A stretch of 64,000 bases of DNA from a filamentous cyanobacterium ESFC-1 (GTDB taxonomy: Bacteria; Cyanobacteriota; Cyanobacteriia; Cyanobacteriales; Spirulinaceae): positions 4,337,008 through 4,401,007 of the forward strand of contig KB904821.1 in the NCBI GenBank assembly GCA_000380225.1, given 5' to 3'. The notes below the pieces were generated by a model that was not told the DNA's origin, did no database searches, and saw only the letters and a list, made by a program, of their open reading frames with translations. The translations under genes and the position numbers were made by a program. Each line of letters begins with the position of its first letter. The first letter of the stretch is position 1. Positions 55,505 to 63,269 of this stretch are shown here, piece by piece.

Positions 55505-56380
55505 CTAATCAACACGCTCTAATTGCCACAAAATTTGATTGCCTTCTCGACGCACCCGCGAGACGACCCAGTTACGCCAAGGCCAGTGATCGCCGCGACT
55601 GGTGACAGCACTCGCATTGACATCCATGAGATCGGCTAACTCAGAACTGCTGATCAGATAGCCTTTCCCCGCGATTTCGTCAGCAATGCGTAACGATTCG
55701 ATTAAATTACGCAGTTGATTGACTCGCACTTCGCGGGGAAGTTGTAAGTCGTCTGTGGGTTGAACCAGTGAGTTATTCGTCATTGTTGGTAATTGGGAGG
55801 TAAGAGTGTTTTGCTGTTTCTCTTTGTAACGTACCGTTTTTTGTGGATTTGAATCTGATAATCCTGCTACGTTAGCTGTCGGTTTTTTATTCAAAGATAC
55901 CGCGATCTCCTGGTTTTGGGGTTGACGCAAGATGGGCGGTGTATTTTGAGCAAAGCCCCGCGCAATGGTATCACAGCGTTCATTGTCGCGATCGCCACTG
56001 TGACCCCGAACGTGCTGCCATTTCACCTGGCTATGGTTTAGCCCGTCTAAAGTCTGCCACAAATCCTGATTCAACACCGGATCGCCTTTAGAATTTTTCC
56101 AATTCCGCTTTTTCCAGCCTTTAATCCATTGAGTAATGCCTTTGATCACATATTCGCTATCGGTACAAAGAGTAATCGGTTGACCCGGTTGACTGGCTTT
56201 GACAATTTCTAACGCCGCGATCGCCGCTTGCATTTCCATCCGGTTATTCGTCGTTTCCATCGCAGCCCCTCCCCATTCAGCGACAGAATTATCGCTGTAG
56301 TTAGCCACGACTCCCCAACCTCCAGGGCCAGGATTACCAATACAAGCGCCGTCTGTATAAATACTGTTAATCTTGGTCAT
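55505..56380 (-). CDS. rnhA: Ribonuclease HI with an extra C-terminal domain
   Basis: A 291-residue enzyme that degrades RNA in RNA:DNA hybrids. The RNase HI domain (1-150) has the acidic metal ligands in YTDGACIGNPGPGGWG, the NNRMEM glutamate, TDSEYV and GHSGDRDNERCD. A Pro/Asn/Gln-rich linker follows. Residues 220-291 form a second conserved unit (LRNLIESLRIADEIAG, SSSELADLMDVNASAV, WPWRNWVVSRVRREG) with a helix-turn-helix-like core. This unit resembles a standalone cyanobacterial protein, so the gene appears to be a fusion. The ATG overlaps an STRR (CCAATGA). Confidence 0.94.
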   Translation of the reverse strand: MTKINSIYTDGACIGNPGPGGWGVVANYSDNSVAEWGGAAMETTNNRMEMQAAIAALEIVKASQPGQPITLCTDSEYVIKGITQWIKGWKKRNWKNSKGDPVLNQDLWQTLDGLNHSQVKWQHVRGHSGDRDNERCDTIARGFAQNTPPILRQPQNQEIAVSLNKKPTANVAGLSDSNPQKTVRYKEKQQNTLTSQLPTMTNNSLVQPTDDLQLPREVRVNQLRNLIESLRIADEIAGKGYLISSSELADLMDVNASAVTSRGDHWPWRNWVVSRVRREGNQILWQLERVD

Positions 56381-56453
56381 TGGTTGTTTGTTGTTGGTTG
56401 TTTGTTGTTGGTTGTTTGTTATTGGTTGTTTGTTGTTTGTTATTGATTACCAC
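56381..56453. repeat. STRR array abutting the rnhA start codon
   Basis: Heptamers CCAACAA, CAAACAA and CCAATAA on the minus strand continue to CCAATGA, whose ATG is the rnhA start. On the plus strand it reads TTGTTGGTTGTTTGTTGTTGG. It resembles the arrays at 9295 and 46879. Confidence 0.85.
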
Positions 56454-56840
56454 GAACAACTAGAAATTGTAAATTGTACATTATTAATTAATAATTGTGC
56501 ATTGTTAATTGTACATTATAAATTGTACATTGTTGGTAACAAGTTAGGCTACACAATCCCCATGTCAAAAACATTCTAAACCTTTGTATCGGGGAACAGG
56601 TCTCCTCGCCCAATCTCAACTTTAGGGTTAGGACGAAAGGATGTTATTATCGCGTCGCTAAAACGTAAACTTGGACCGGGTTTCCCCGCCCCTACGAGAA
56701 ACTTGACAATCAAACCAAAACCTTAACTTGTCACGACTGGTTATTGGTTATTAGTTATTGGTTATTAGTTGCCATTAATAACTAAAAATTGTGCATTAAT
56801 AATTGTTAATTGTACATTATTAATTGTTAATTATACATTG
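56454..56840. repeat. AT-rich repeat region between rnhA and the dehydratase gene
   Basis: Units of the TTAATTGTACATTG kind fill 56463-56534 and 56775-56862. Between them are GGGTTTCCCCGCCCCTACGAG (56684-56704) and TTATTGGTTATTAG units (56741-56770). No gene was found. The right-hand block runs into the last codons of the dehydratase gene. Confidence 0.75.
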
Positions 56841-57812
56841 TTAATTGTACATTGTTAACTGTGTATTACCGCCACTGATAATCACCCCGACGCGCTGATT
56901 TTGAGCCATAACAACTCCTTCGAGTAACGCCGCAGCCGCTAATACCCCCGTCGGTTCGGTTACAATTTTAAGCCGTTGGGCTAAAAACAATAAAGTCCGT
57001 ATTAAAGCAGCATCAGAAACCGTCACCATATCATCAACGTAGTGCAGAATCAATGGAAAAGTAAGACTGCCTAAACTGGGGGTTCTCGCACCATCGGCAA
57101 TAGTATCAGGATTATGAACAGTTTGCAGAGTTTGGCTGTGAAATGATCGGGTTGCGTCGTCTCCCGCTTCCGGTTCTACCCCAATAACGCGACAATGGGG
57201 AAAACGGGATTTAGTCGCGATCGCGCATCCCGACAGCAACCCCCCACCCCCACAACACACCAACAATACATCGAGTTCCCCCACTTCTTCAATCAATTCG
57301 AGGGCGGTTGTGCCTTGTCCGGCGATAATATGAGGATGATTATAAGGGGGAATCAAAGTTAAGCCCCGTTCTGCACATATTTCTTGGGAAAGTTGTTCGC
57401 GGGTAGCTTCAGCGCGATCGTATAAAATCACCTCAGCCCCATAACTGCGCGTTGCCGCAATTTTAACTTCAGGAGCATCTTTAGGCATAATAATTGTTGT
57501 GGTAATGCCTAACAATTGACCCGCTAAAGCAACCGCTTGAGCGTGATTTCCTGACGAAAAAGTTAATACTCCTTTTTGCTTTTGTACGTCGCTTAGTTGC
57601 GCTAAAGCATTATATGCCCCCCGGAATTTAAACGATCCGGTACGCTGGAAGTTTTCACACTTGAAAAAAACTTGCGATCGCGTTTGTTCATTAACCAAGC
57701 GCGAGGTTAAAACGGGGGTACGGTGGGCAACATTTTGGAGTCGGGTTTGTGCTGCTTTGATATCAGATTGAGTTACAATCTTCAAGGCTTCAGTAATTGT
57801 TAGTGTAGTCAT
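56841..57812 (-). CDS. Threonine dehydratase-like PLP enzyme
   Basis: A 323-residue fold-type II PLP enzyme. The Schiff-base Lys is in SFKFRGAYNAL, the phosphate-binding Gly loop is CGGGGLLSG, and FSSGNHAQAVAL is the third site. Without the C-terminal ACT domain of biosynthetic IlvA (about 500 residues), it resembles catabolic threonine dehydratase or serine racemase. It likely deaminates L-threonine or L-serine. The final residues QLTMYN come from a TTAATTGTACATTG-type repeat, so the true ancestral C-terminus may be replaced. It is divergent from the Uma2 gene at 57832. Confidence 0.88.
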   Translation of the reverse strand: MTTLTITEALKIVTQSDIKAAQTRLQNVAHRTPVLTSRLVNEQTRSQVFFKCENFQRTGSFKFRGAYNALAQLSDVQKQKGVLTFSSGNHAQAVALAGQLLGITTTIIMPKDAPEVKIAATRSYGAEVILYDRAEATREQLSQEICAERGLTLIPPYNHPHIIAGQGTTALELIEEVGELDVLLVCCGGGGLLSGCAIATKSRFPHCRVIGVEPEAGDDATRSFHSQTLQTVHNPDTIADGARTPSLGSLTFPLILHYVDDMVTVSDAALIRTLLFLAQRLKIVTEPTGVLAAAALLEGVVMAQNQRVGVIISGGNTQLTMYN

Positions 57813-57831
57813 TGATAATAATAAAAGAGTT

Positions 57832-58443
57832 ATGACTCAAGCGCTTAGTAAACCTATTTCCTTCGATGAATTTGTAGCTTGGTATCCAGAGGATGCTCCC
57901 TGTAAGTATGAATTATATAACGGTAGAATTACCGAAATGCCTTTAGGGACAGGAAAACACTCTAATATTACCGGATTTATTACGGGTGAAATTTATTTTG
58001 AAATAAGACGGATGCAGTTACCTTACTCTGTCCCTGGTGATTGTTTGCTAAAACCACTGGATACTCAATCAGTTTATCAACCCGATATCATTGTGCTAGA
58101 TAAAGGGGAGTTAAGCAAGGAACCCCGTTGGCAAAAGGAGTCTGTTATTACCCTGGGGAGTTCGGTTCGTTTGGTCGTAGAAGTCGTTAGTACAAACTGG
58201 CAGAACGATTATTTAAAGAAGGCAGGAGATTATGAGTTAATGGGAATACCAGAATATTGGATTGTAGACTATTTGGGTTTGGGGGGACGGCGTTTTATTG
58301 GCAATCCTAAATCTCCGACGCTTTCGGTTTATCAAATGATTGATGGAGAGTATGAAGTGATGCAATTTCGAGGAGACGATCGAGTTAAGTCTTTGGCTTT
58401 TTCTGAGTTAGAATTGACGGTTCAACAAATAATTGATAATTAA
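57832..58443 (+). CDS. Uma2 family (PD-(D/E)XK-like) protein
   Basis: A 203-residue protein of the Uma2 (DUF820) family, an expanded group in cyanobacteria. The conserved metal-site pattern is PDIIVLDKG, then LVVEVVSTNW and KAGDYELMGIPEYWIVD. The fold is predicted to be a restriction-endonuclease type, but activity and biological role have not been settled. It is divergent from the dehydratase gene, with about 20 bp between start codons. Two more Uma2 genes follow at 60.9 and 61.8 kb. Confidence 0.87.
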   Translation: MTQALSKPISFDEFVAWYPEDAPCKYELYNGRITEMPLGTGKHSNITGFITGEIYFEIRRMQLPYSVPGDCLLKPLDTQSVYQPDIIVLDKGELSKEPRWQKESVITLGSSVRLVVEVVSTNWQNDYLKKAGDYELMGIPEYWIVDYLGLGGRRFIGNPKSPTLSVYQMIDGEYEVMQFRGDDRVKSLAFSELELTVQQIIDN

Positions 58444-58554
58444 TAATCTGTTGACAATTCTGGCATGAATTTCTGTTTTTTTCTGATGGGACGATTTCCC
58501 CCGCGCGATCGCATGATAAGGTAGTTGGACAAGAAATTATGCTGTCGCGATCGC

Positions 58555-60570
58555 ATGACTCATCCACTTCCTGACCAACGCTGGTATATAGCCGAAACTC
58601 AACCGCAAACTGTCGCGCAACTGATCGCAGAAACCGGGGTTTTGCCATTAATCGCGCAAGTCATGGCCAATCGCGGTATCGATACCCCCGAAAAGGCCCA
58701 AGCCTATATTGACCCCGAAAGCGAAGCCCTACCCCCACCCCTAGACGAGTTTCCCGACTTAGCCAAAAGTGTCGAATTGCTACAAAGTGCGATCGCAGAA
58801 GGTGAAAAAATTGCCATCTGTGGCGATTACGATGCCGATGGCATGACCAGTACCGCCCTTCTCATCCGCGCTTTGCGCCATTTGGGTGCAGATGTCGATT
58901 ATGCCATTCCTAGCCGTATGAAGGACGGTTACGGCATCAATGAGCGCATGGTCTACGAGTTGGCCGAAGCCGGAGTTGGACTCATTCTCACCGTCGATAA
59001 CGGCATTACAGCTTACGATCCCGTCGCATTAGCCATCGAACTCGGCCTCACCGTTATTATCACCGATCACCACGACTTAGCCCTAAAAATTCCCCCCGCA
59101 GACGCAATTCTCAACCCCAAACTCATCCGCGAAGACTCTCCTTATCGCAGTGTAGCAGGCGTTGGCGTTGCATATATTTTAGCCATTACCTTAGCCCAAA
59201 AACTCAACTCAAATAAAGGCTTAACTTACCCCCTTCTAGAACTATTTACCCTCGGAACTATTGCCGACTTAGCCCCCCTCACCGGCGTAAATCGACGCTG
59301 GCTAAAACGGGGTTTACGACGCTTACCCAACTCTGAATTAGTTGGGATTCAAGAATTAATGAAAGTCGCTGGCGTAGACGACCAACAAAAAGCCTTAAGA
59401 CCCGATGATATTGGCTTCAAACTCGGCCCCAGAATCAACGCCATTGGCCGCATTGGCGACCCCCAAGCCGTCATTGAACTATTAACCACCGATGACTCTG
59501 GCTTTGCTTTACAACAAGCGATGGTCTGCGAACAAACTAACAAAAAGCGCCAAAATCTTTGCGAAGAAATTTGTACCGAAGCCATCCTACTGATCGAAAA
59601 CGAACCCAAAGAAGATGACGTATGTGCCAGTTTTTACGACTACCAAAAACATCGAGTTTTAGTCATTGTCCAACCCGATTGGCATCACGGCGTAATAGGT
59701 ATTGTCGCTTCCCGTTTAGTCGAACGTTACGGTGCGCCTGTTTTTATTGGCACTTACGAAGAAAAAGACACCTCAATCATTCGCGGTTCGGCTCGCGGTA
59801 TTCCTGAATTTAACGTCCATCAAGCCTTAGTATTTTGTGATGACATTATCGGCAAATATGGCGGACACAAAGCCGCAGGAGGATTTAATTTAGCGGCTGT
59901 TAACTTAAACAAATTTCAGCAAAGATTAACTGAATTTGCTCACCAACACCTCGAACCCGAACACATCAAACCCTTAGTCAAAATTGATGCTCAAGCCCAA
60001 TTCAATCAACTCAATCATCACTTTTTTAAAAGTATTGATGGCTTACATCCTTGGGGGATTGGTAACGCCGAACCCGTATTCTGGACTCCCAATGTGCAAG
60101 TCGTCGAGCAGAAAATTGTCGGCAAAAATCACCTTAAATTAACCGTCGCTCAACATCTTGAGGGAGAATATCATAAAATGAAGGCGATCGCGTGGCGTTC
60201 CGGCGAATCTTTCCCCCTGCCCCCCTTCCTTGATATCGCCTACAAACTCCGCGAAAACCACTGGAACGACACAGTGAACATCGAACTCGAAATCGTCGGA
60301 ATGCGTCCTAGCAGCGAACCCCCTTCTTCCCCTGCTGCTACCCCTCAAAAAGCCGCCTTTGAATACCAAGGTCGCCCTTATCACTGTCATCTCGTCGAAA
60401 ACGAACTCAGAATCAAAAATCCCCAAGGCAAAGTCCTAGCCGTCACCAAAGGTCAGCGAACCGGACTACTCGGAACCAGCCGCGACAACGCCCAAACCGT
60501 CGATGTGACTCAATCCCCTTACTACGAGATTATCAAAACCGCGATCGCATCCCTCAACCCCCCAAAATAA
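58555..60570 (+). CDS. recJ: Single-stranded-DNA-specific exonuclease RecJ
   Basis: A protein of about 671 residues. The DHH domain has ICGDYDADGMTS and VIITDHHDLAL, which hold the Mn2+ ligands; a DHHA1 domain with GGHKAAGGF and a C-terminal OB fold follow. RecJ digests single-stranded DNA 5' to 3' in recombination and mismatch repair. The ATG at 58555 follows a HIP1 site; the frame is open to TTG 58525. The middle part has a small insertion around 340-365 (EICTEAILLIENEPKEDD) typical of cyanobacterial copies. Confidence 0.93.
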   Translation: MTHPLPDQRWYIAETQPQTVAQLIAETGVLPLIAQVMANRGIDTPEKAQAYIDPESEALPPPLDEFPDLAKSVELLQSAIAEGEKIAICGDYDADGMTSTALLIRALRHLGADVDYAIPSRMKDGYGINERMVYELAEAGVGLILTVDNGITAYDPVALAIELGLTVIITDHHDLALKIPPADAILNPKLIREDSPYRSVAGVGVAYILAITLAQKLNSNKGLTYPLLELFTLGTIADLAPLTGVNRRWLKRGLRRLPNSELVGIQELMKVAGVDDQQKALRPDDIGFKLGPRINAIGRIGDPQAVIELLTTDDSGFALQQAMVCEQTNKKRQNLCEEICTEAILLIENEPKEDDVCASFYDYQKHRVLVIVQPDWHHGVIGIVASRLVERYGAPVFIGTYEEKDTSIIRGSARGIPEFNVHQALVFCDDIIGKYGGHKAAGGFNLAAVNLNKFQQRLTEFAHQHLEPEHIKPLVKIDAQAQFNQLNHHFFKSIDGLHPWGIGNAEPVFWTPNVQVVEQKIVGKNHLKLTVAQHLEGEYHKMKAIAWRSGESFPLPPFLDIAYKLRENHWNDTVNIELEIVGMRPSSEPPSSPAATPQKAAFEYQGRPYHCHLVENELRIKNPQGKVLAVTKGQRTGLLGTSRDNAQTVDVTQSPYYEIIKTAIASLNPPK

Positions 60571-60876
60571 TCCTTTCCCTCTCGTTCCTAGGTTCAACCT
60601 GGGAACGAAAAAACAAGGCTCTACTGGCGTGACACAGCTAAAATGAGGCTTTAACGTAGGGTGGGTTAGGCGGCTAAAACATAAGCTATGACTGTAATTT
60701 AGCTATCCGCCGTAACCCACCGTTTAAGATGTGTCACGGCACTACCTTGATTAAAAACTAGGTGTAAAAATAAACTTAGTATATTCCGTAGGGTGGGCAT
60801 CGCCCACCATCTCTAACTTTAAGCCTATTCTTGATATTCAAAACCACAATCGTAGCGCTATATTACAGAAATTAAC
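60571..60876. repeat. Interspersed repeats between recJ and a Uma2 gene
   Basis: The gap contains TGGCGTGACACAGCTAAAAT and GAGGCTTTAAC (60627-60656), then a full GTAGGGTGGGTTAGGCGGC ... GCCGTAACCCACCG unit to CGGCACTA (60657-60743), then a GTAGGGTGGGCATCGCCCAC copy (60788-60813). Near-identical text occurs at 62512-62633. No gene lies here. Confidence 0.85.
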
Positions 60877-61494
60877 ATGATACAAACCCCAGCCAAATCT
60901 CCAAGCGAAATCCTCACACTCAATTTACCCAGACACTTAAAACTCTACATCACCCCAGATCAATTTGCCACTTTAGCCGCCAACAATCGCGATTTACAAC
61001 TCGAAAGAACAGCCCAAGGAGAACTAATAGTGAATCCCCCCACAGGCTGGCAAACTGGAGAACAAAACATCCATATAACAACCGAATTATGTCTTTGGTG
61101 GCGCAATGCAGACAAACCCGGAAAAGTTTTTGATTCTTCCACCGCATTTACTTTACCCAATAGTGCAATTCGCGCCCCCGATGCCTCTTGGATTAGTCAA
61201 GAAAGGTGGGATAGCTTAACCGACGCACAAAAAGGGACATTTGCTCGTGTTTGTCCCGATTTTGTAGTGGAATTGCGTTCGAGTTCCGATACTTTAAAAC
61301 CCCTCCAAGAAAAGATGCAAGAATACATGGATAATGGCGCAAGATTGGGCTGGTTAATTAATCCTAAAAATCGGACTGTAGCAGTTTATCGAATCGGTGT
61401 GGAAACCGAAATTTTAACGAATCCCAATCAATTATCAGGGGAAGAAATTGTACCGGGTTTTGTCTTAGATTTACGTCAAGTTTGGGGTGAGTAG
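60877..61494 (+). CDS. Uma2 family protein
   Basis: A 205-residue Uma2 (DUF820) protein. Key residues are in APDASWI, CPDFVVELRSSSDTL and EKMQEYMDNGARLGWLI, the usual D...E.K-like arrangement. It is a clear paralogue of the gene at 61831-62439: both start MIQ.P, share VNPPTG, FDSST and PDASW, and have equal length. The two are convergent and embedded in the same interspersed repeats, which suggests a local inverted duplication. Function unknown. Confidence 0.86.
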   Translation: MIQTPAKSPSEILTLNLPRHLKLYITPDQFATLAANNRDLQLERTAQGELIVNPPTGWQTGEQNIHITTELCLWWRNADKPGKVFDSSTAFTLPNSAIRAPDASWISQERWDSLTDAQKGTFARVCPDFVVELRSSSDTLKPLQEKMQEYMDNGARLGWLINPKNRTVAVYRIGVETEILTNPNQLSGEEIVPGFVLDLRQVWGE

Positions 61495-61643
61495 AGTCAA
61501 GTCCTCTACTTGGCGGCGAATTTCTTGATAATTAGTCATGTTCCCTCAATCCCCCACAATAATTCCTTACTCTTTAACCAGATTTTATATTATTTGTTTT
61601 AAACAAGCGGTTTTGTTTTACAAACTTTAACTCATAAATAGCG

Positions 61644-61739
61644 ATGATATCGAATACTTATCAACTCCCTTTAACTTTTGAGCAAATCTTAATCCTAGTT
61701 CAACAACTTCCTCAAGAGGAGCAAATCAAGTGCCAGTAG
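61644..61739 (+). pseudogene. Truncated antitoxin-like ORF cut by a repeat
   Basis: ATG 61644 begins MISNTYQLPLTFEQILILVQ and QLPQEEQIK, then meets a TAG that belongs to an inserted repeat (AGTAGGGTGGG at 61735). The N-terminus matches a class of small cyanobacterial proteins of about 80 residues with LPLTFEQI..LV.QLP.EEQ.KL, which are often paired with toxin genes. The rest is missing, so it is a fragment. It lies in the 337-bp gap between two Uma2 genes. Confidence 0.6.
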
Positions 61740-61833
61740 GGTGGGTTAGGCGGCTCAAACTCCCGCTCTGACTGTAATTTAGCTATCCGCCGTAACCCAC
61801 CATTTAAACCATTTAAAGTGTGTCTCAGCACTA
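61735..61833. repeat. Interspersed GTAGGGTGGGTTAGG repeat, copy
   Basis: A unit from AGTAGGGTGGGTTAGGCGGC to GCCGTAACCCACC and GCACTA. It ends within the stop codon of the Uma2 gene at 61831 (CTA, read as TAG on the minus strand) and begins inside the truncated ORF at 61644, so it touches two coding regions. Confidence 0.85.
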
Positions 61834-62439
61834 AGCCAAAATACGTTTTAAATTCAGCGTAAATCCCGGTAAAACTGCTTCCCCCGACAGCGTACTGGGA
61901 TTTTCCACAACCTCAACCTCTTGCCCCGAACGATAAATTTCTACCCGCCGATTTTTGGGGTCAATCAGCCAGCCCAACTGTGCGCCATTGTTCATATACT
62001 CTTGCATTTTGTCGCGCAGTTCTTTTAGGGTATCGGTTTCCGAACGCAACTCCACCACAAAATCAGGACAAAGCGGTGCGAACCCTTTTTTTTGCTTCGG
62101 TGTCAGAGATTCCCACCGTTCCTTGCGTACCCAAGATGCGTCTGGTGAGCGATTAGCCCCATTGGGCAGTTCAAATCCCGTTGATGAATCAAACGCTTCC
62201 CCCAACATTTCATTAACTTCATACCAATTATGCAGTTGGCCGCTAATACTGAGATTTCGCTTACCCGATTCGCTACCCGTGGGTGGATTCACGATCAATT
62301 CTCCTGTTGCCGTCCGTTCCAGTCTGAGATCGTCATTCGCAGCAGCAAGAGCAGCAAATTGTTCCGGTGTTACTTGGAGAGAAAGATCATCGGGGAGTTG
62401 GAGCAAAAGGGGCTTAGATGGGGGAGGAGCTTGTATCAT
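61831..62439 (-). CDS. Uma2 family protein
   Basis: A 202-residue Uma2 (DUF820) protein. The pattern is as in its paralogue: SPDASWV, CPDFVVELRSETDTL and DKMQEYMNNGAQLGWLID. ATG 62439 was chosen because GAGG lies 9 nt before it and the N-terminus MIQAPPP lines up with MIQTPAK of the 60877 gene; the frame is open to 62454. Its stop codon lies in an interspersed repeat. Function unknown. Confidence 0.86.
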   Translation of the reverse strand: MIQAPPPSKPLLLQLPDDLSLQVTPEQFAALAAANDDLRLERTATGELIVNPPTGSESGKRNLSISGQLHNWYEVNEMLGEAFDSSTGFELPNGANRSPDASWVRKERWESLTPKQKKGFAPLCPDFVVELRSETDTLKELRDKMQEYMNNGAQLGWLIDPKNRRVEIYRSGQEVEVVENPSTLSGEAVLPGFTLNLKRILA

Positions 62440-62511
62440 AAGAATCCGCCTCACACTGCTGAATCGCCTTTCTATTGTACTATCCCTCTATTTTCAACTT
62501 GACACGACAGT

Positions 62512-62995
62512 AGTGGCGTGACACAGCTAAAATGAGGCTTTAACGTAGGGTGGGTTAGGCGGCTAAAACTCATGCTATGACTGTAATCCACGAATCCGCC
62601 GTAACCCACCGTTTAAGATGTGTCGCGGCACTAGAAATAAGCCAGTAGTGTCGCGACACATCTTAAGTTGTGCGATAGTTACCACCGCTAAAATGCTGGT
62701 ATCTCGGTGCGTTACGCTTTGCTAACGGCACCCTACCTAAAGCCTCATTTTAGCTGTGTCACGGCAGTAGTGGTGCGACACACCTTAATTTGTGCAATAG
62801 TCAAAACCCCTAAAATACTTGAATTTCGGTGCGTTACGCGGTGCTAACGACACCCTACTTAAAGCCTCATGTAGGGTGGGTTAGGCGGCTACAACCTATA
62901 CAGTGAAAGCAATCCAGCAATCCGCCGTAACCCACCGCTTAAGCCACAACCCTTAGATTTCGGTGCGTTACGCTACGCTAACAGCACCCTACTTG
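62512..62995. repeat. Cluster of interspersed repeats (two families)
   Basis: Family A units, GTAGGGTGGGTTAGGCGGC ... CCGTAACCCACCG, lie at 62545-62633 and 62872-62943. Family B units, CGGTGCGTTACGC ... CACCCTAC and neighbouring GCGACACA..TTAAG text, lie at 62645-62741, 62766-62860 and 62954-62993. The two families alternate. The last B unit runs into a xisH homologue and ends it. No gene lies within the cluster. Confidence 0.88.
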
Positions 62996-63140
62996 ATACT
63001 GCAATTAACTTTTCTGCCCCCAAATCAATTGCAAAATCGACCCCACCAAAACGAAGGGAAAGGGGATCGTGGGTAATTTGCCACTGTTCTTTAATCAAAG
63101 CCATTTTAACAGCTTGGTGAAACGAGTCTCTAGCTGGCAT
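62973..63140 (-). pseudogene. xisH: xisH homologue truncated by a repeat
   Basis: MPARDSFHQAVKMALIKEQW then ITHDPLSLRFGG and IDLGAEKLIAV match the first ~48 residues of XisH, a family named for a factor that controls excision of the fdxN element in Anabaena. Full XisH is about 135-140 residues. After AEKLIAV the frame continues only as SSRVLLA, which is encoded by a family B repeat, and stops. The catalytic-type core normally following (the I.VEIKSF region) is missing, and no xisI partner is seen. ATG 63140 fits the family start. Confidence 0.82.
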
Positions 63141-63269
63141 CAGGGCAAGGTGAATACAATAATTTGATTGTAATGTTTTTAGTTCCTCAATCTCTACCAC
63201 CCCAAAACCTGCATAACCTCCACAGCCTACAGACATAGAATAAGGCGTAGCCTATCACCCGCAACTCTC

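Noticed and set aside
56454..56840. tRNA or other structured RNA in the rnhA-dehydratase gap
   Set aside because: The pairing potential comes from AT-rich tandem repeats; no T-loop consensus (GGTTCGA) is present.
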